64,000 bases of DNA from Candidatus Scybalocola faecigallinarum. Its GTDB lineage: Bacteria; Bacillota; Clostridia; Lachnospirales; Lachnospiraceae. The stretch's first letter is position 1. Every line of letters begins with the position of its first letter. Positions 26,577 through 34,671 of this stretch are shown piece by piece. The stretch lies in the NCBI GenBank assembly GCA_018711005.1, contig DVIT01000012.1, positions 87,170-151,169 on the forward strand, given 5' to 3'. The notes beneath the pieces are model-generated. The model saw only the letters and a list, made by a program, of their open reading frames with translations. It had not been told where the DNA came from and made no database searches. A program made the translations under genes and the position numbers.

Positions 26577-27536
26577 TCAGATCAGGCCAAGACAGCGGAG
26601 AAGGAACACCCATAATGTTAATGTGACAGAGGAAAAGAGGGTGGCAGTAACCACAATGCTTGATGTAAGCACTTCATCATTGCCCATGTTCTTGGCCATA
26701 ATGTAGCAGGTGACTGTTGTGGGAGAGCCAAGCATGACAAGGATGGCAACAAGCTCACTGTTGCGGAAGCCCATGGCCACAGCGGCAGGGAAAAAGATGG
26801 CAGGCAGCAGGATCAGCTTGATAAATGTAGCTGCCAGGGTGGGCTTGATCTTTTTAATGGCCTTGCGACCTTCAAAACCGGCGCCCACAACAAGGAGGGC
26901 GATGGGAGTCGCCGTATCTGCAATGCTGGTAATGGCCTTGTAGGGAATGGTAAACGCCGGACCGGTAATGTCAATCCCCAGAAGGGAGAAGGGAAGCCCG
27001 GCAACAATACCGATAATAATAGGATTTTTCAGCACATTTAAAAATGTGTTCCGGATCTGGTGTCCCTGGTCCGCGCTTTTATTGCTGGAGCAGACAGAAA
27101 GGATGATCACGGAAAATATATTATATAAAGGAACCGCGGCCACGATCATCATAGGCGCCATTCCTGAGGATCCGTAAATATTATTTACAAATGCAATGCC
27201 AAGGACAGCGGCGCTTCCCCGGGCGCTGGCCTGGACAAAGGCGCCCACCATGGTTTTATCTTTCATAAAAATACTCGTAAAAAACCATACGCCTAAAAAC
27301 ATCAAAGTGGTGGCGATCATGCAGAAAAAGAAAAAACTGGCGTCAAAGTCATGACGGATGTCCGCAGTGGCAATATCATTAAAAAGCAGCACCGGCAGGG
27401 CTACTTTAAACACATATTTGTCTGCAGCGCTGTTAAACCCTTTGGTAAGGATTCCCAGCCGCATCAGGATCCATCCAAGGACAATAAGGATGAAAATAGG
27501 GAGCGTGGCATTTAGGCTGAAAATAAAGTTACTCAT
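26577..27536 (-). CDS. AEC (auxin efflux carrier) family transporter
   Basis: A 319-residue membrane protein with about ten helices, of the AEC/MdcF/YfdV family, whose bacterial members move small carboxylates such as malate or malonate. Family-like stretches include the N-terminal PIFILIVLGWILMRLGIL and, late in the protein, LVAILVMLGSPTTVTCYIMAKNMGND, a conserved helix with a broken centre. Substrate is not predictable. It is a single-gene unit, divergent from the SpoVB-like gene. Confidence 0.87.
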   Translation of the reverse strand: MSNFIFSLNATLPIFILIVLGWILMRLGILTKGFNSAADKYVFKVALPVLLFNDIATADIRHDFDASFFFFCMIATTLMFLGVWFFTSIFMKDKTMVGAFVQASARGSAAVLGIAFVNNIYGSSGMAPMMIVAAVPLYNIFSVIILSVCSSNKSADQGHQIRNTFLNVLKNPIIIGIVAGLPFSLLGIDITGPAFTIPYKAITSIADTATPIALLVVGAGFEGRKAIKKIKPTLAATFIKLILLPAIFFPAAVAMGFRNSELVAILVMLGSPTTVTCYIMAKNMGNDEVLTSSIVVTATLFSSVTLTLWVFLLRCLGLI

Positions 27537-27669
27537 GAATATTCCTCGCTTTAGTAAGTTGTTTTTATACTACGGTAGCACGAATGCTTTTTCCTGTCAA
27601 TGAGCAGGGCATTATTTCAGCATTTGGGGAATATATTTTACCAAAGACTGCTTCCGGGGGAATAAAAGG

Positions 27670-29199
27670 ATGGAATCAACAGGCATATCTCTGAAAACGC
27701 AGATTTTACGGGGAACCGTGATCCTGGCCGGCGCAGGGGTCATTACCCGGGTGCTGGGCCTTTATAACCGGGTATTTTTAGCCAATACCATCGGTGCAGG
27801 GCAAATGGGGATTTATCAGCTGATCTTTCCGGTTTTTATGGTGTGCAATGCCATTTGCTGCTCCGGGATCGAGACGGCCCTTTCCAGGCTGACGGCTGCC
27901 TATGCAGGACAGGGAAAGCACGGAAATATACGGCGGCTTGTAAAAATTGCCGTGGGGATCAGTATGCTTCTGGCCTGTGTGCTGGCTGCGGGCGTTTATG
28001 TCCTGGCCGGGCCCATCAGTATTTTTATTTTAAAAGAACCGGAATGTGCCGGGTGCCTGAAGGTTTTAGCCATTGTTATCCCTTTTTCAACAGCCCATTC
28101 CTGTATTTTAGGTTATTTTTACGGCATGAAGCAGACCGGGGTGCCGGCGGTCTCCCAGCTGATCGAACAGATCTGCCGCGTATCGTCCATTTATATGCTG
28201 TCTGTGTCTGTTTTTACGGGAAATGAAGCCGGGGCTGTTATGGCGGTATGGGGCATGGCGGCCGGAGACGGGATTTCCTGTATTTATACGCTGGTTTCCT
28301 ATAAGTTTCATGTGTATCGGCTCCAGCGCCATTTAAGTGAAAGGCACGGCAGAACAGCCGATAGAAGGACTTTATTTGGCCAGCTTATGGGGGACGCCAT
28401 TCCTCTTACTGTAAACCGTCTTTCCCTGACCATGCTCCAGAGCATTGAGTCCATCCTTATCCCGGCCATGCTGAAGCTTTATTATACAGCATCCGGCGAG
28501 GCGATGGAAATCTACGGTGTTGTTACCGGTATGGCTATGCCTTTTATCAGCTTTCCTTCAACCCTGACCAATGCCCTGGCATCCATGCTCCTGCCGGCAG
28601 TGGCTGAAGCGGCGGCAAAAAAGGATTATCCCCTTGTCCGGCGGGCTGTATCCAAAAGCATTCATTATTGTCTGCTCATCGGCATATTAAGTATGAGTAT
28701 TTTCATCCTTTTTGGAAACAGCCTTGGCATGGTATTTTTTAAAGATGAAATGGCCGGGCAATTTTTAACGATCTTTGCCTTTTTATGTCCCTTTATCTAT
28801 ATGTCCGGCGCCCTGGCCAGTGTTCTTAACGGTTTTGGAAAGACCCGCCTGACGCTGCTTCATAACGTCCTTTCCGTAGGCGTGCGCATCCTGTGCGTGG
28901 TGGTCCTTGTCCCCCGTATGGGCATTTCCGGATACTTTTGGGGAATGCTGGCCGGAAGCCTTCTTTTGTGCGGACTGCATACCCTGAGGATCGCAGGCAT
29001 ATGCGGCATTTCCTTTAGTGCTGCCAAGTCCCTTATTTTTCCATGTATCTGCGCAGCAGCAGGCGGCTATGTATCCCTGGCAGTCTACCGCTATCTGCTA
29101 AGCGCCCTGGCATGGCCCCAGCTGGTGGTTATTGCCATTCCATGTTTGTGTATGGCTGTGATTTATTTCCTGGGGCTTGCAGTCACCAGAAGTCTTTAA
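27670..29199 (+). CDS. SpoVB/MurJ-type polysaccharide flippase (MOP superfamily)
   Basis: A 509-residue integral membrane protein with about 12-14 helices, related to SpoVB and other MATE-like lipid-linked oligosaccharide flippases. The N-terminus GTVILAGAGVITRVLGLYNRVFLANTIGAGQMGIYQLIFPVF is typical. In spore formers this family is needed for cortex synthesis, but many Clostridia carry several paralogues, so an envelope polysaccharide role is also possible. No biosynthesis genes flank it. Confidence 0.87.
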   Translation: MESTGISLKTQILRGTVILAGAGVITRVLGLYNRVFLANTIGAGQMGIYQLIFPVFMVCNAICCSGIETALSRLTAAYAGQGKHGNIRRLVKIAVGISMLLACVLAAGVYVLAGPISIFILKEPECAGCLKVLAIVIPFSTAHSCILGYFYGMKQTGVPAVSQLIEQICRVSSIYMLSVSVFTGNEAGAVMAVWGMAAGDGISCIYTLVSYKFHVYRLQRHLSERHGRTADRRTLFGQLMGDAIPLTVNRLSLTMLQSIESILIPAMLKLYYTASGEAMEIYGVVTGMAMPFISFPSTLTNALASMLLPAVAEAAAKKDYPLVRRAVSKSIHYCLLIGILSMSIFILFGNSLGMVFFKDEMAGQFLTIFAFLCPFIYMSGALASVLNGFGKTRLTLLHNVLSVGVRILCVVVLVPRMGISGYFWGMLAGSLLLCGLHTLRIAGICGISFSAAKSLIFPCICAAAGGYVSLAVYRYLLSALAWPQLVVIAIPCLCMAVIYFLGLAVTRSL

Positions 29200-29352
29200 G
29201 TGGCCCAAAGGCAGGAACGGCGCCGCAGGGGCAAGGAAGAAAGCAAAACAGATAAACGCCGGAAAGCTATTGTGTTTAAAAAGATATTGTCTGATAATTC
29301 TGAAAAATAATTTTGAGAAGTAAAATTATAGTTAAAAATATGTAAAAAAGTA

Positions 29353-29381
29353 TTGACAATTATGCTGGCAGAGGTTATAAT
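29353..29381 (+). promoter_or_regulatory. Perfect consensus sigma-A promoter driving an ORF-less transcript
   Basis: TTGACA (29353-29358), exactly 17 bp, then TATAAT (29376-29381). It is the only promoter I found in the window with both hexamers perfect. No ORF follows; an intrinsic terminator lies about 260 bp downstream. Confidence 0.85.
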
Positions 29382-29387
29382 AAAACC

Positions 29388-29686
29388 ATCAAAAGAAACC
29401 CGATAAAATAAGGCGAAAGAGAGGTACGGACCACCGAAGACTTAAGCTAAAAACCCAAAAAGCTTTAAAATTTCACCTTATATTTTTTATCAACTCAGCA
29501 AAAGTAAATCAGATTTTATTTTAATTAAAAGAAAGTTTGATTGAGCTGAAAGTAATAAAGGTATCAGGAGAATCATTTTAGAGAAGATTAAAGAATTCAG
29601 CGAAAGATGAGGTAAAGTCCAATGGATTCAATAGTCTTGTAAGGAGAGTATCGTTAGAAATAACGTTTACTCTCCTTATTTTTTTG
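29388..29686 (+). ncRNA. Candidate structured non-coding RNA, about 300 nt, family unresolved
   Basis: The stretch between a perfect promoter and a strong terminator has no ORF with a ribosome site. Pairings visible by eye: ATAAGGCGAAA (29408-29418) with TTTCACCTTAT (29471-29481), one mismatch; AAGCT/AGCTT (29444-29448 with 29461-29465) inside it; a TCAGC/GCTGA-closed hairpin around 29493-29549 with an AT-rich core; and a possible long-range AAGACT (29437-29442) with AGTCTT (29633-29638). The GCGAAAG motif appears near both ends. It lacks the conserved elements of tmRNA and RNase P RNA that I would expect. 6S RNA or the raiA-type RNAs of Firmicutes are candidates. Expression must be high given the promoter. 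Confidence 0.65.
29641..29685 (+). terminator. Intrinsic terminator of the candidate ncRNA
   Basis: Stem AAGGAGAGTA/TACTCTCCTT (10 bp) capped by CGTTA-GAAA-TAACG, a GNRA tetraloop, then seven T. Confidence 0.92.
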
Positions 29687-29753
29687 TGCGTAAGTGCGCC
29701 CGGCAAGCGGCAGCCGGGGAAGGCATCTTCCCCGGTAATCCCAAAGGACATAA

Positions 29754-29789
29754 CAACAGCCCCGGAAAATGGTCTTTCCGGGGCTGTTG
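29754..29789 (-). terminator. Terminator hairpin after the Bce-type permease gene
   Basis: A perfect 15-bp stem CAACAGCCCCGGAAA/TTTCCGGGGCTGTTG with a 6-base loop lies directly beyond the minus-strand permease stop. The T-run on the minus side is interrupted (TTATG). A second hairpin CCGGGGAA/TTCCCCGG sits at 29714-29735. Confidence 0.65.
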
Positions 29790-29791
29790 GT

Positions 29792-31789
29792 TTAATTTGA
29801 AACGATCTTATAATAAATCCTGGCCGTTACGGTGTAGATAATGGTATAAAATACGGCAAAGACTGCGATGGTGCATATAAGGCCTGCAATATATAAAGTT
29901 GTATTGTACATTTGCAAAATGGCCAGCAGCCGGGAAACAATAGGAAAAGCAAAGCCGGTGTGGATACATGCAACTGCCAGGGGAAGGAAAAACACGGAAA
30001 GTACCTGGGTTTTTATGGAACCCTTCACTTCTTTGCGGCTCATGCCCACCTTTTGCATGATCTGGAAACGCTCCCGGTCCTCATAGCCTTCGGTCATCTG
30101 CTTGTAATAAATGATCAGCACAGTGGCCATTAAAAACAGGATGCCTAAAAAGACGCCGATAAAGAGCAGTCCGCCGTAAAGCTGATAGTAGCCGTCCGTA
30201 GATTCTGCCACACAGGAAACATAGCCGGAAATTTCAGCCGGAGCATTGCCGCTGTCAAATACCGCTGCCTGGAGCTGGTCCTTTACAGCGATCTGGGTTT
30301 GATCGTCTGCGTCCAGGTCAAAGGTATAAGAGTAGTTGGTGAAATAGCCGTAAGCCTGGCCGATGGACCGGGTCATTTCCTGGATGGCAGAGGAATCTTT
30401 GGCAATAATGTAACAGGTATTGACCATGTATTTTGAGGCGCTGTCTGCAATCTCAAAATCATCCAGCGTCCCTTTTACATTCAGCAGCGTCGTATCCAGG
30501 ACCAGCTGCGGTCCACTCACGGCCTGCCTTATGGGATTAATATAAATATCATTGCTGTTTTCCAGTGTCAGGGAGCTTCCGGTAATTTCGTTGTAATCCT
30601 CAAGGGATAAAAACAGCAAAAGCCAGGCGGATGTATCTGTATAAAAGCTTGTTTCATTGCTGCCATAAAAACGGTTCCCGTCCTTAAGCACCATAAGGGA
30701 GGTTTCAGTAAATTTTTGGGTATCTTTTGGCTGTATCTGATTTTCCTCAATGATCCCGTCAATAAATGACTCTACCGCAGGAACATCCGCAGGATCGATG
30801 GAAGAAATATCCACCTGAATATGTCTCGGATAATTGGTGCGCTGCTGATCCTCAATACTAATATACAGCAGGAAGGAGGTGGAGATCATAACAAGGACCA
30901 TGGTGGACAGGATACATATATTGGCCAATCCCACGGCATTTTGCTTCATACGGTAGAGCATGCCGGAAATAAATGTAAAATGATTGGGCTTGTAATAATA
31001 TTTCTTGTTTTTCCGCATCAGCTTCAGGGCGGCGATGGTCACGGAAGTAAATAAAAGGTAAGTTCCTATAATTACCAGGATCACTGCAATGAAAAACAGC
31101 ATCACAGCATCAAGGGGCGAAGTTGCAGTAATGGAAATATAGTATCCTCCGCCAAGACACAAAAGGCCGGCAATGACCATGAAAATCCGCGCTTTAGGTT
31201 CCTTTTCGCCCACGTTGGAGCCTTTAAGCAGCTGGATAGGGCTGGCAATCTGGATCTGGCGCAGGGTGCTTAAAAAGGTCAGTGCAAAGATCATAAGGAA
31301 AAACACAATGGTAAGCTGTACGCTGGCCGGGGAAATGGGATTGCCAAGGCTGCTTTCGGAAATGTGGACAAGCTTCATCAGAAAGAGCAGGGCTGCCCGG
31401 TATAAAACAATGCCGAAAAACAATCCAAGGATAATGGTGATGGCGGCACAGTAGAGCGTTTCATAAAAAAGGACCAGGGCAATGTGCTTTTTCTCCATGC
31501 CAAGGATATTGTAAAGGCCAAACTCCTTTTTCCTTCGTTTAATAATAAAGCTGTGGGTGTAAAATAAAAAGATCACAGCAAAAACACCAATGATCCACTG
31601 GCCGTATTCAAGGAATATCCGGACCTCAGCAACGCCATAAAGCTGATCCAGCTGTCCGGCATAGGCCAGCGCAGAGATAATATAATACATGGCGATGGTA
31701 ATAATACAGGTGATCATATAGGAAATATAGCTGCGCCGGTTTTTTCCCAGATTTTGGAAGGCAAGTTTTGGATAAAAAAGTCTACGCAT
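29792..31789 (-). CDS. BceB-type ABC transporter permease (FtsX-like, antimicrobial peptide resistance)
   Basis: A 665-residue permease with the BceB layout: about ten helices, two FtsX-type blocks and one large extracellular domain (roughly residues 310-520) between helices 7 and 8. RRLFYPKLAFQNLGKNRRSYISYM is the typical N-terminus, with IIKRRKKEFGLYNILGMEKKHI on the first cytoplasmic loop. Such permeases sense or free lipid-II-cycle intermediates from peptide antibiotics and signal to an intramembrane kinase. The start ATG 31789 overlaps the ATPase stop by 8 bp; the track TTG (31822) lies far inside the ATPase gene. Confidence 0.93.
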   Translation of the reverse strand: MRRLFYPKLAFQNLGKNRRSYISYMITCIITIAMYYIISALAYAGQLDQLYGVAEVRIFLEYGQWIIGVFAVIFLFYTHSFIIKRRKKEFGLYNILGMEKKHIALVLFYETLYCAAITIILGLFFGIVLYRAALLFLMKLVHISESSLGNPISPASVQLTIVFFLMIFALTFLSTLRQIQIASPIQLLKGSNVGEKEPKARIFMVIAGLLCLGGGYYISITATSPLDAVMLFFIAVILVIIGTYLLFTSVTIAALKLMRKNKKYYYKPNHFTFISGMLYRMKQNAVGLANICILSTMVLVMISTSFLLYISIEDQQRTNYPRHIQVDISSIDPADVPAVESFIDGIIEENQIQPKDTQKFTETSLMVLKDGNRFYGSNETSFYTDTSAWLLLFLSLEDYNEITGSSLTLENSNDIYINPIRQAVSGPQLVLDTTLLNVKGTLDDFEIADSASKYMVNTCYIIAKDSSAIQEMTRSIGQAYGYFTNYSYTFDLDADDQTQIAVKDQLQAAVFDSGNAPAEISGYVSCVAESTDGYYQLYGGLLFIGVFLGILFLMATVLIIYYKQMTEGYEDRERFQIMQKVGMSRKEVKGSIKTQVLSVFFLPLAVACIHTGFAFPIVSRLLAILQMYNTTLYIAGLICTIAVFAVFYTIIYTVTARIYYKIVSN

Positions 31790-32594
31790 GGCGCTCACCA
31801 CCTGTTTTTGATGTTTCTTCAAAGCTCATAAGCTTTCTTGCGCCGCCGGTGGCGATGAGTGTCAGTGTATCGGAAATCTTCTGATACATAGCCTCATAGC
31901 TTTGCCCCGCCCGGTAGATCTGATGAAAGACCTCCCCGTCCTTAATAAACAGGACACGTTTGGCATGGCAGGCGGCATTGGTGCTGTGGGTGACCATAAG
32001 GATCGTCTGGCCGCCGGCGTTAATATCCTCAAAAAGCCTTAAAAGACTGTCGGATGCCCGGGAATCCAAAGCGCCTGTTGGTTCGTCGGCTAAAACCAGC
32101 GCCGGATCTGTGATCAGGGCCCGTGCCACGGCGGCACGCTGCTTTTGTCCCCCGGAAACCTCATACGGGAATTTATTTAAAATATCCCCGATCTCAAGAC
32201 GCTGTGCAATAGGCGTCAGGCGTTGTTCCATCTGAGAGTAGGGGGTACGCGACAGGACTAAAGGCAGGAAAATATTATCCTTCAGGGAAAAGGTATCCAA
32301 AAGGTTAAAATCCTGAAAAACAAAGCCCAGATTATCCCGCCGGAAAGCGGAAATTTCCTTTTCCCGGATCTTTACAATGTTTTTGCCGTTAAGCAGTACC
32401 TCGCCGCTGGTGGGCTTATCCAGGGCGGCCAGGATATTTAAAAGCGTTGTCTTTCCGGATCCGGATTCACCCATGATGGCTACAAATTCTCCGGCCTCTA
32501 CAGAAAAAGACACATTTTTCAATGCCTGTACCTGCTGGCTTCCGAAGCGGGTCGTATATACTTTTTTCAGATTATTCACTTCAAGAATCGTCAT
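31782..32594 (-). CDS. BceA-type ABC transporter ATP-binding protein
   Basis: ATPase partner of the BceB-type permease. Walker A is GESGSGKTT, the Q-loop is FVFQDFNLLDT, the signature motif is YEVSGGQKQRAAVARALI, Walker B is ALVLADEPTGALDS and the H-loop is MVTHSTNAA. It has a C-terminal extension of about 25 residues. A GAGGTGA ribosome site precedes ATG 32594 on the minus strand. Together with the permease and the two-component genes it forms a complete Bce-like detoxification module. Confidence 0.95.
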   Translation of the reverse strand: MTILEVNNLKKVYTTRFGSQQVQALKNVSFSVEAGEFVAIMGESGSGKTTLLNILAALDKPTSGEVLLNGKNIVKIREKEISAFRRDNLGFVFQDFNLLDTFSLKDNIFLPLVLSRTPYSQMEQRLTPIAQRLEIGDILNKFPYEVSGGQKQRAAVARALITDPALVLADEPTGALDSRASDSLLRLFEDINAGGQTILMVTHSTNAACHAKRVLFIKDGEVFHQIYRAGQSYEAMYQKISDTLTLIATGGARKLMSFEETSKTGGERHA

Positions 32595-32718
32595 ACGTTC
32601 ACCTCATATACAAAAGATTTTTGCGGGACAGGCCGGCGTTTGCTGCGCACACCGCCGGGCCGGCCTTCTTACAGTGAGAAGTATAGCAAAACAGGGAAAT
32701 GCAAGCCATAAGTCTGAC

Positions 32719-33738
32719 TTACATTTCCCCGGGGAACCTTACACTTTTGTAAGTATCCAGGCCAATGGACACCGTTGTCCCTTCGCCGGGAACGGAAGTG
32801 ATCTCTATAGTATGGGAAAGCTTGTTTAAAATGCGGCGGCATAAATACAGGCCCAGTCCGCTGGATTTTTGGCCGGAGCGGCCGTTATATCCGGTAAAGC
32901 CTTTTTCAAAGATCCGGGGAAGATCCTCCGAACGTATGCCAATGCCTGTGTCTGAAATGATCAGAGACGGGCGGGCCGGGTCAATGCGGATGGTAATACT
33001 TCCCGTTTTCGTGTACTTTAATGCATTGGATAAGATCTGCTCAATGACAAAGGACAGCCATTTTTCATCAGTGAGTACATAAAATTCATCCTCGTCAAAG
33101 TTCAGGCGGATCTTTTTCAGGACAAAGATCCGGGCGTATTTGTGGATACAGCTGCGCACGATCTTTACAAGGGAACACGGCGCAATGATAAAGTCCGTGG
33201 AATCGCTGTCCAGGCGCAAATAGGATAAGACCATGTCCACATATTGTTCGATCTTAAACAGCTCTGCACCAAGGGCTGTGTTCTGGGGGGAATCTTCTTT
33301 GCGCAGCAGCAGGTCCATGGCGGCAATGGGGGTTTTGATCTGATGGGCCCACATCGTATAATAATCCATCATTTCTGTGCGGCTGCTGTCATTTTTGGCA
33401 ACGATGGCCTGCTTGTGCTCGTACAGGGCAGTGATGATCTCCTGATAATCCCGGTCAGGAAGAACGGCGCCCGGCGTCCATGGATCCAGTTCCACGGTGA
33501 TCCGCTCTTTAATATCCTGGAGGGTTTTATGTTTTTGTACAAATTTGGAAAATGAGCGGATCCACAGGATAAAACCAAAGATAAAGCACAAAACAAAGGC
33601 GTAGGCCACAGCTTCCAGAGGCAGGCTGTACAGGTAAAAAATAACGGCGGCAATGGCCCAGCAGCCTAAGGCGGCCAGGAGTATGGCCCGGTAAGCTTTT
33701 ATATATTCCCAAAACAGGGAGAAAGGTTTCTTTTCCAT
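32719..33738 (-). CDS. BceS-type intramembrane-sensing histidine kinase
   Basis: A 339-residue kinase with two closely spaced N-terminal helices (AILLAALGCWAIAAVIFYL and VAYAFVLCFIFGFILWI) and almost no extracellular loop, the hallmark of intramembrane-sensing kinases that take their signal from a BceAB transporter. The phosphoacceptor His is in MWAHQIKTPIAAMDLLL. The ATPase domain shows SNALKYTKTGSI, ISDTGIGI and SSGLGLYLCRRI. It lies between the regulator and ATPase genes on the minus strand. Confidence 0.94.
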   Translation of the reverse strand: MEKKPFSLFWEYIKAYRAILLAALGCWAIAAVIFYLYSLPLEAVAYAFVLCFIFGFILWIRSFSKFVQKHKTLQDIKERITVELDPWTPGAVLPDRDYQEIITALYEHKQAIVAKNDSSRTEMMDYYTMWAHQIKTPIAAMDLLLRKEDSPQNTALGAELFKIEQYVDMVLSYLRLDSDSTDFIIAPCSLVKIVRSCIHKYARIFVLKKIRLNFDEDEFYVLTDEKWLSFVIEQILSNALKYTKTGSITIRIDPARPSLIISDTGIGIRSEDLPRIFEKGFTGYNGRSGQKSSGLGLYLCRRILNKLSHTIEITSVPGEGTTVSIGLDTYKSVRFPGEM

Positions 33739-33776
33739 AAATATATCGCCTCACATCATTGGATCATGTTTTTTGT

Positions 33777-34448
33777 TTATTCGATAATATAACCGATCCC
33801 TTTTTTGGTCTGGATAAAATCCGTCAGGCCGCAGGCCTCCAGCTTTTTCCGGAGCCGGGTAATGTTGACGGTCAGGGTATTTTCATCCACATAGCAGTCG
33901 GTTTCCCACAGCCGCGTCATAAGGGTATCCCGGCTGACCACCTTTCCTTTATTTTCCATAAGCGTCAAAAGGATCCGGTAATCATTTTTTGTTAGATCGA
34001 TCTTTTCATCATTATAAGTCAAAGTCGCGTCTCCGGTATTTAATATAGCGCCTTTATGCTCCAAAAGCCCGGAGGATGCGCCGAAATCATAGGTGCGCCG
34101 CAGGATGGCCAGCACCTTTGCAGTCAGGACATTCATGTCAAAGGGTTTGGCGATAAAGTCGTCCCCGCCCATGTTCATGGCCATGATAATGTTAAAGTTG
34201 TCTGAGGCAGAGGAAATAAACATAATGGGAACCTTGGAAACCTTGCGGATTTCATTGCACCAGTGAAAGCCGTTGAAAAATGGCAGGGAAATATCCAAAA
34301 GCACAAGGGACGGGGAATAGTCGGCAAATTCTGCCAGTATATTTTGAAAATCCGAAGCACAGCGCACCCCGCAGCCCCAGGTTTTCAGCTGTTCTGCAAT
34401 CGCAGATGCAATAACGGTATCATCTTCCACAATAAATATTTTATGCAT
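33777..34448 (-). CDS. BceR-type OmpR-family response regulator
   Basis: Receiver plus winged-helix regulator of 223 residues. The acidic pair is in FIVEDDTVI, the phosphorylation site in PSLVLLDISLPFFNG, and the switch Lys in DDFIAKPFDMNVL. The C-terminal winged helix has YRILLTLMENKGKVVSRDTLMTRLWETD and ENTLTVNITRLRKKL. The start is ATG 34448, six bases after AAGGAGG; the track start at 34505 is upstream of that site. It is the first gene of the four-gene minus-strand module and probably regulates its transporter genes. Confidence 0.94.
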   Translation of the reverse strand: MHKIFIVEDDTVIASAIAEQLKTWGCGVRCASDFQNILAEFADYSPSLVLLDISLPFFNGFHWCNEIRKVSKVPIMFISSASDNFNIIMAMNMGGDDFIAKPFDMNVLTAKVLAILRRTYDFGASSGLLEHKGAILNTGDATLTYNDEKIDLTKNDYRILLTLMENKGKVVSRDTLMTRLWETDCYVDENTLTVNITRLRKKLEACGLTDFIQTKKGIGYIIE

Positions 34449-34500
34449 GGTCATCCTCCTTAACTGCTCGTGTATTTTTGTCTGACAGGACAGTGGCACT

Positions 34501-34561
34501 GCCATGCCATACCGGATCCGCAGGCATGGCTCAATTTTATCACAAAGCCTGAACGGTTACC
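34501..34561. repeat. Hairpin plus GCCTGAACGGTTACC half-palindrome upstream of the Bce module
   Basis: GCCATGCC (34501-34508) and GGCATGGC (34523-34530) form an inverted repeat around CCGGATCCG. GCCTGAACGGTTACC (34547-34561) matches, 14 of 15, one arm of the 7175-7204 palindrome without the second arm. The hairpin could be an operator in the promoter region of the response-regulator gene. Confidence 0.5.
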
Positions 34562-34671
34562 AGCCGGAAATTACGGCTGCATTGACATTGGCAGGCGTTT
34601 TTTATAAAATGAAGCAAGAGTCCCCGTTTGTTAAAATCAAGGTGCCCCAGGGCACAGAAGTGGAGTAATAC

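Noticed and set aside
29388-29686. Reading the ORF-less transcript as RNase P RNA or tmRNA
   Set aside because: The expected conserved RNase P blocks and a tmRNA tag with a CCA end are not seen, so it is kept as an unassigned RNA.
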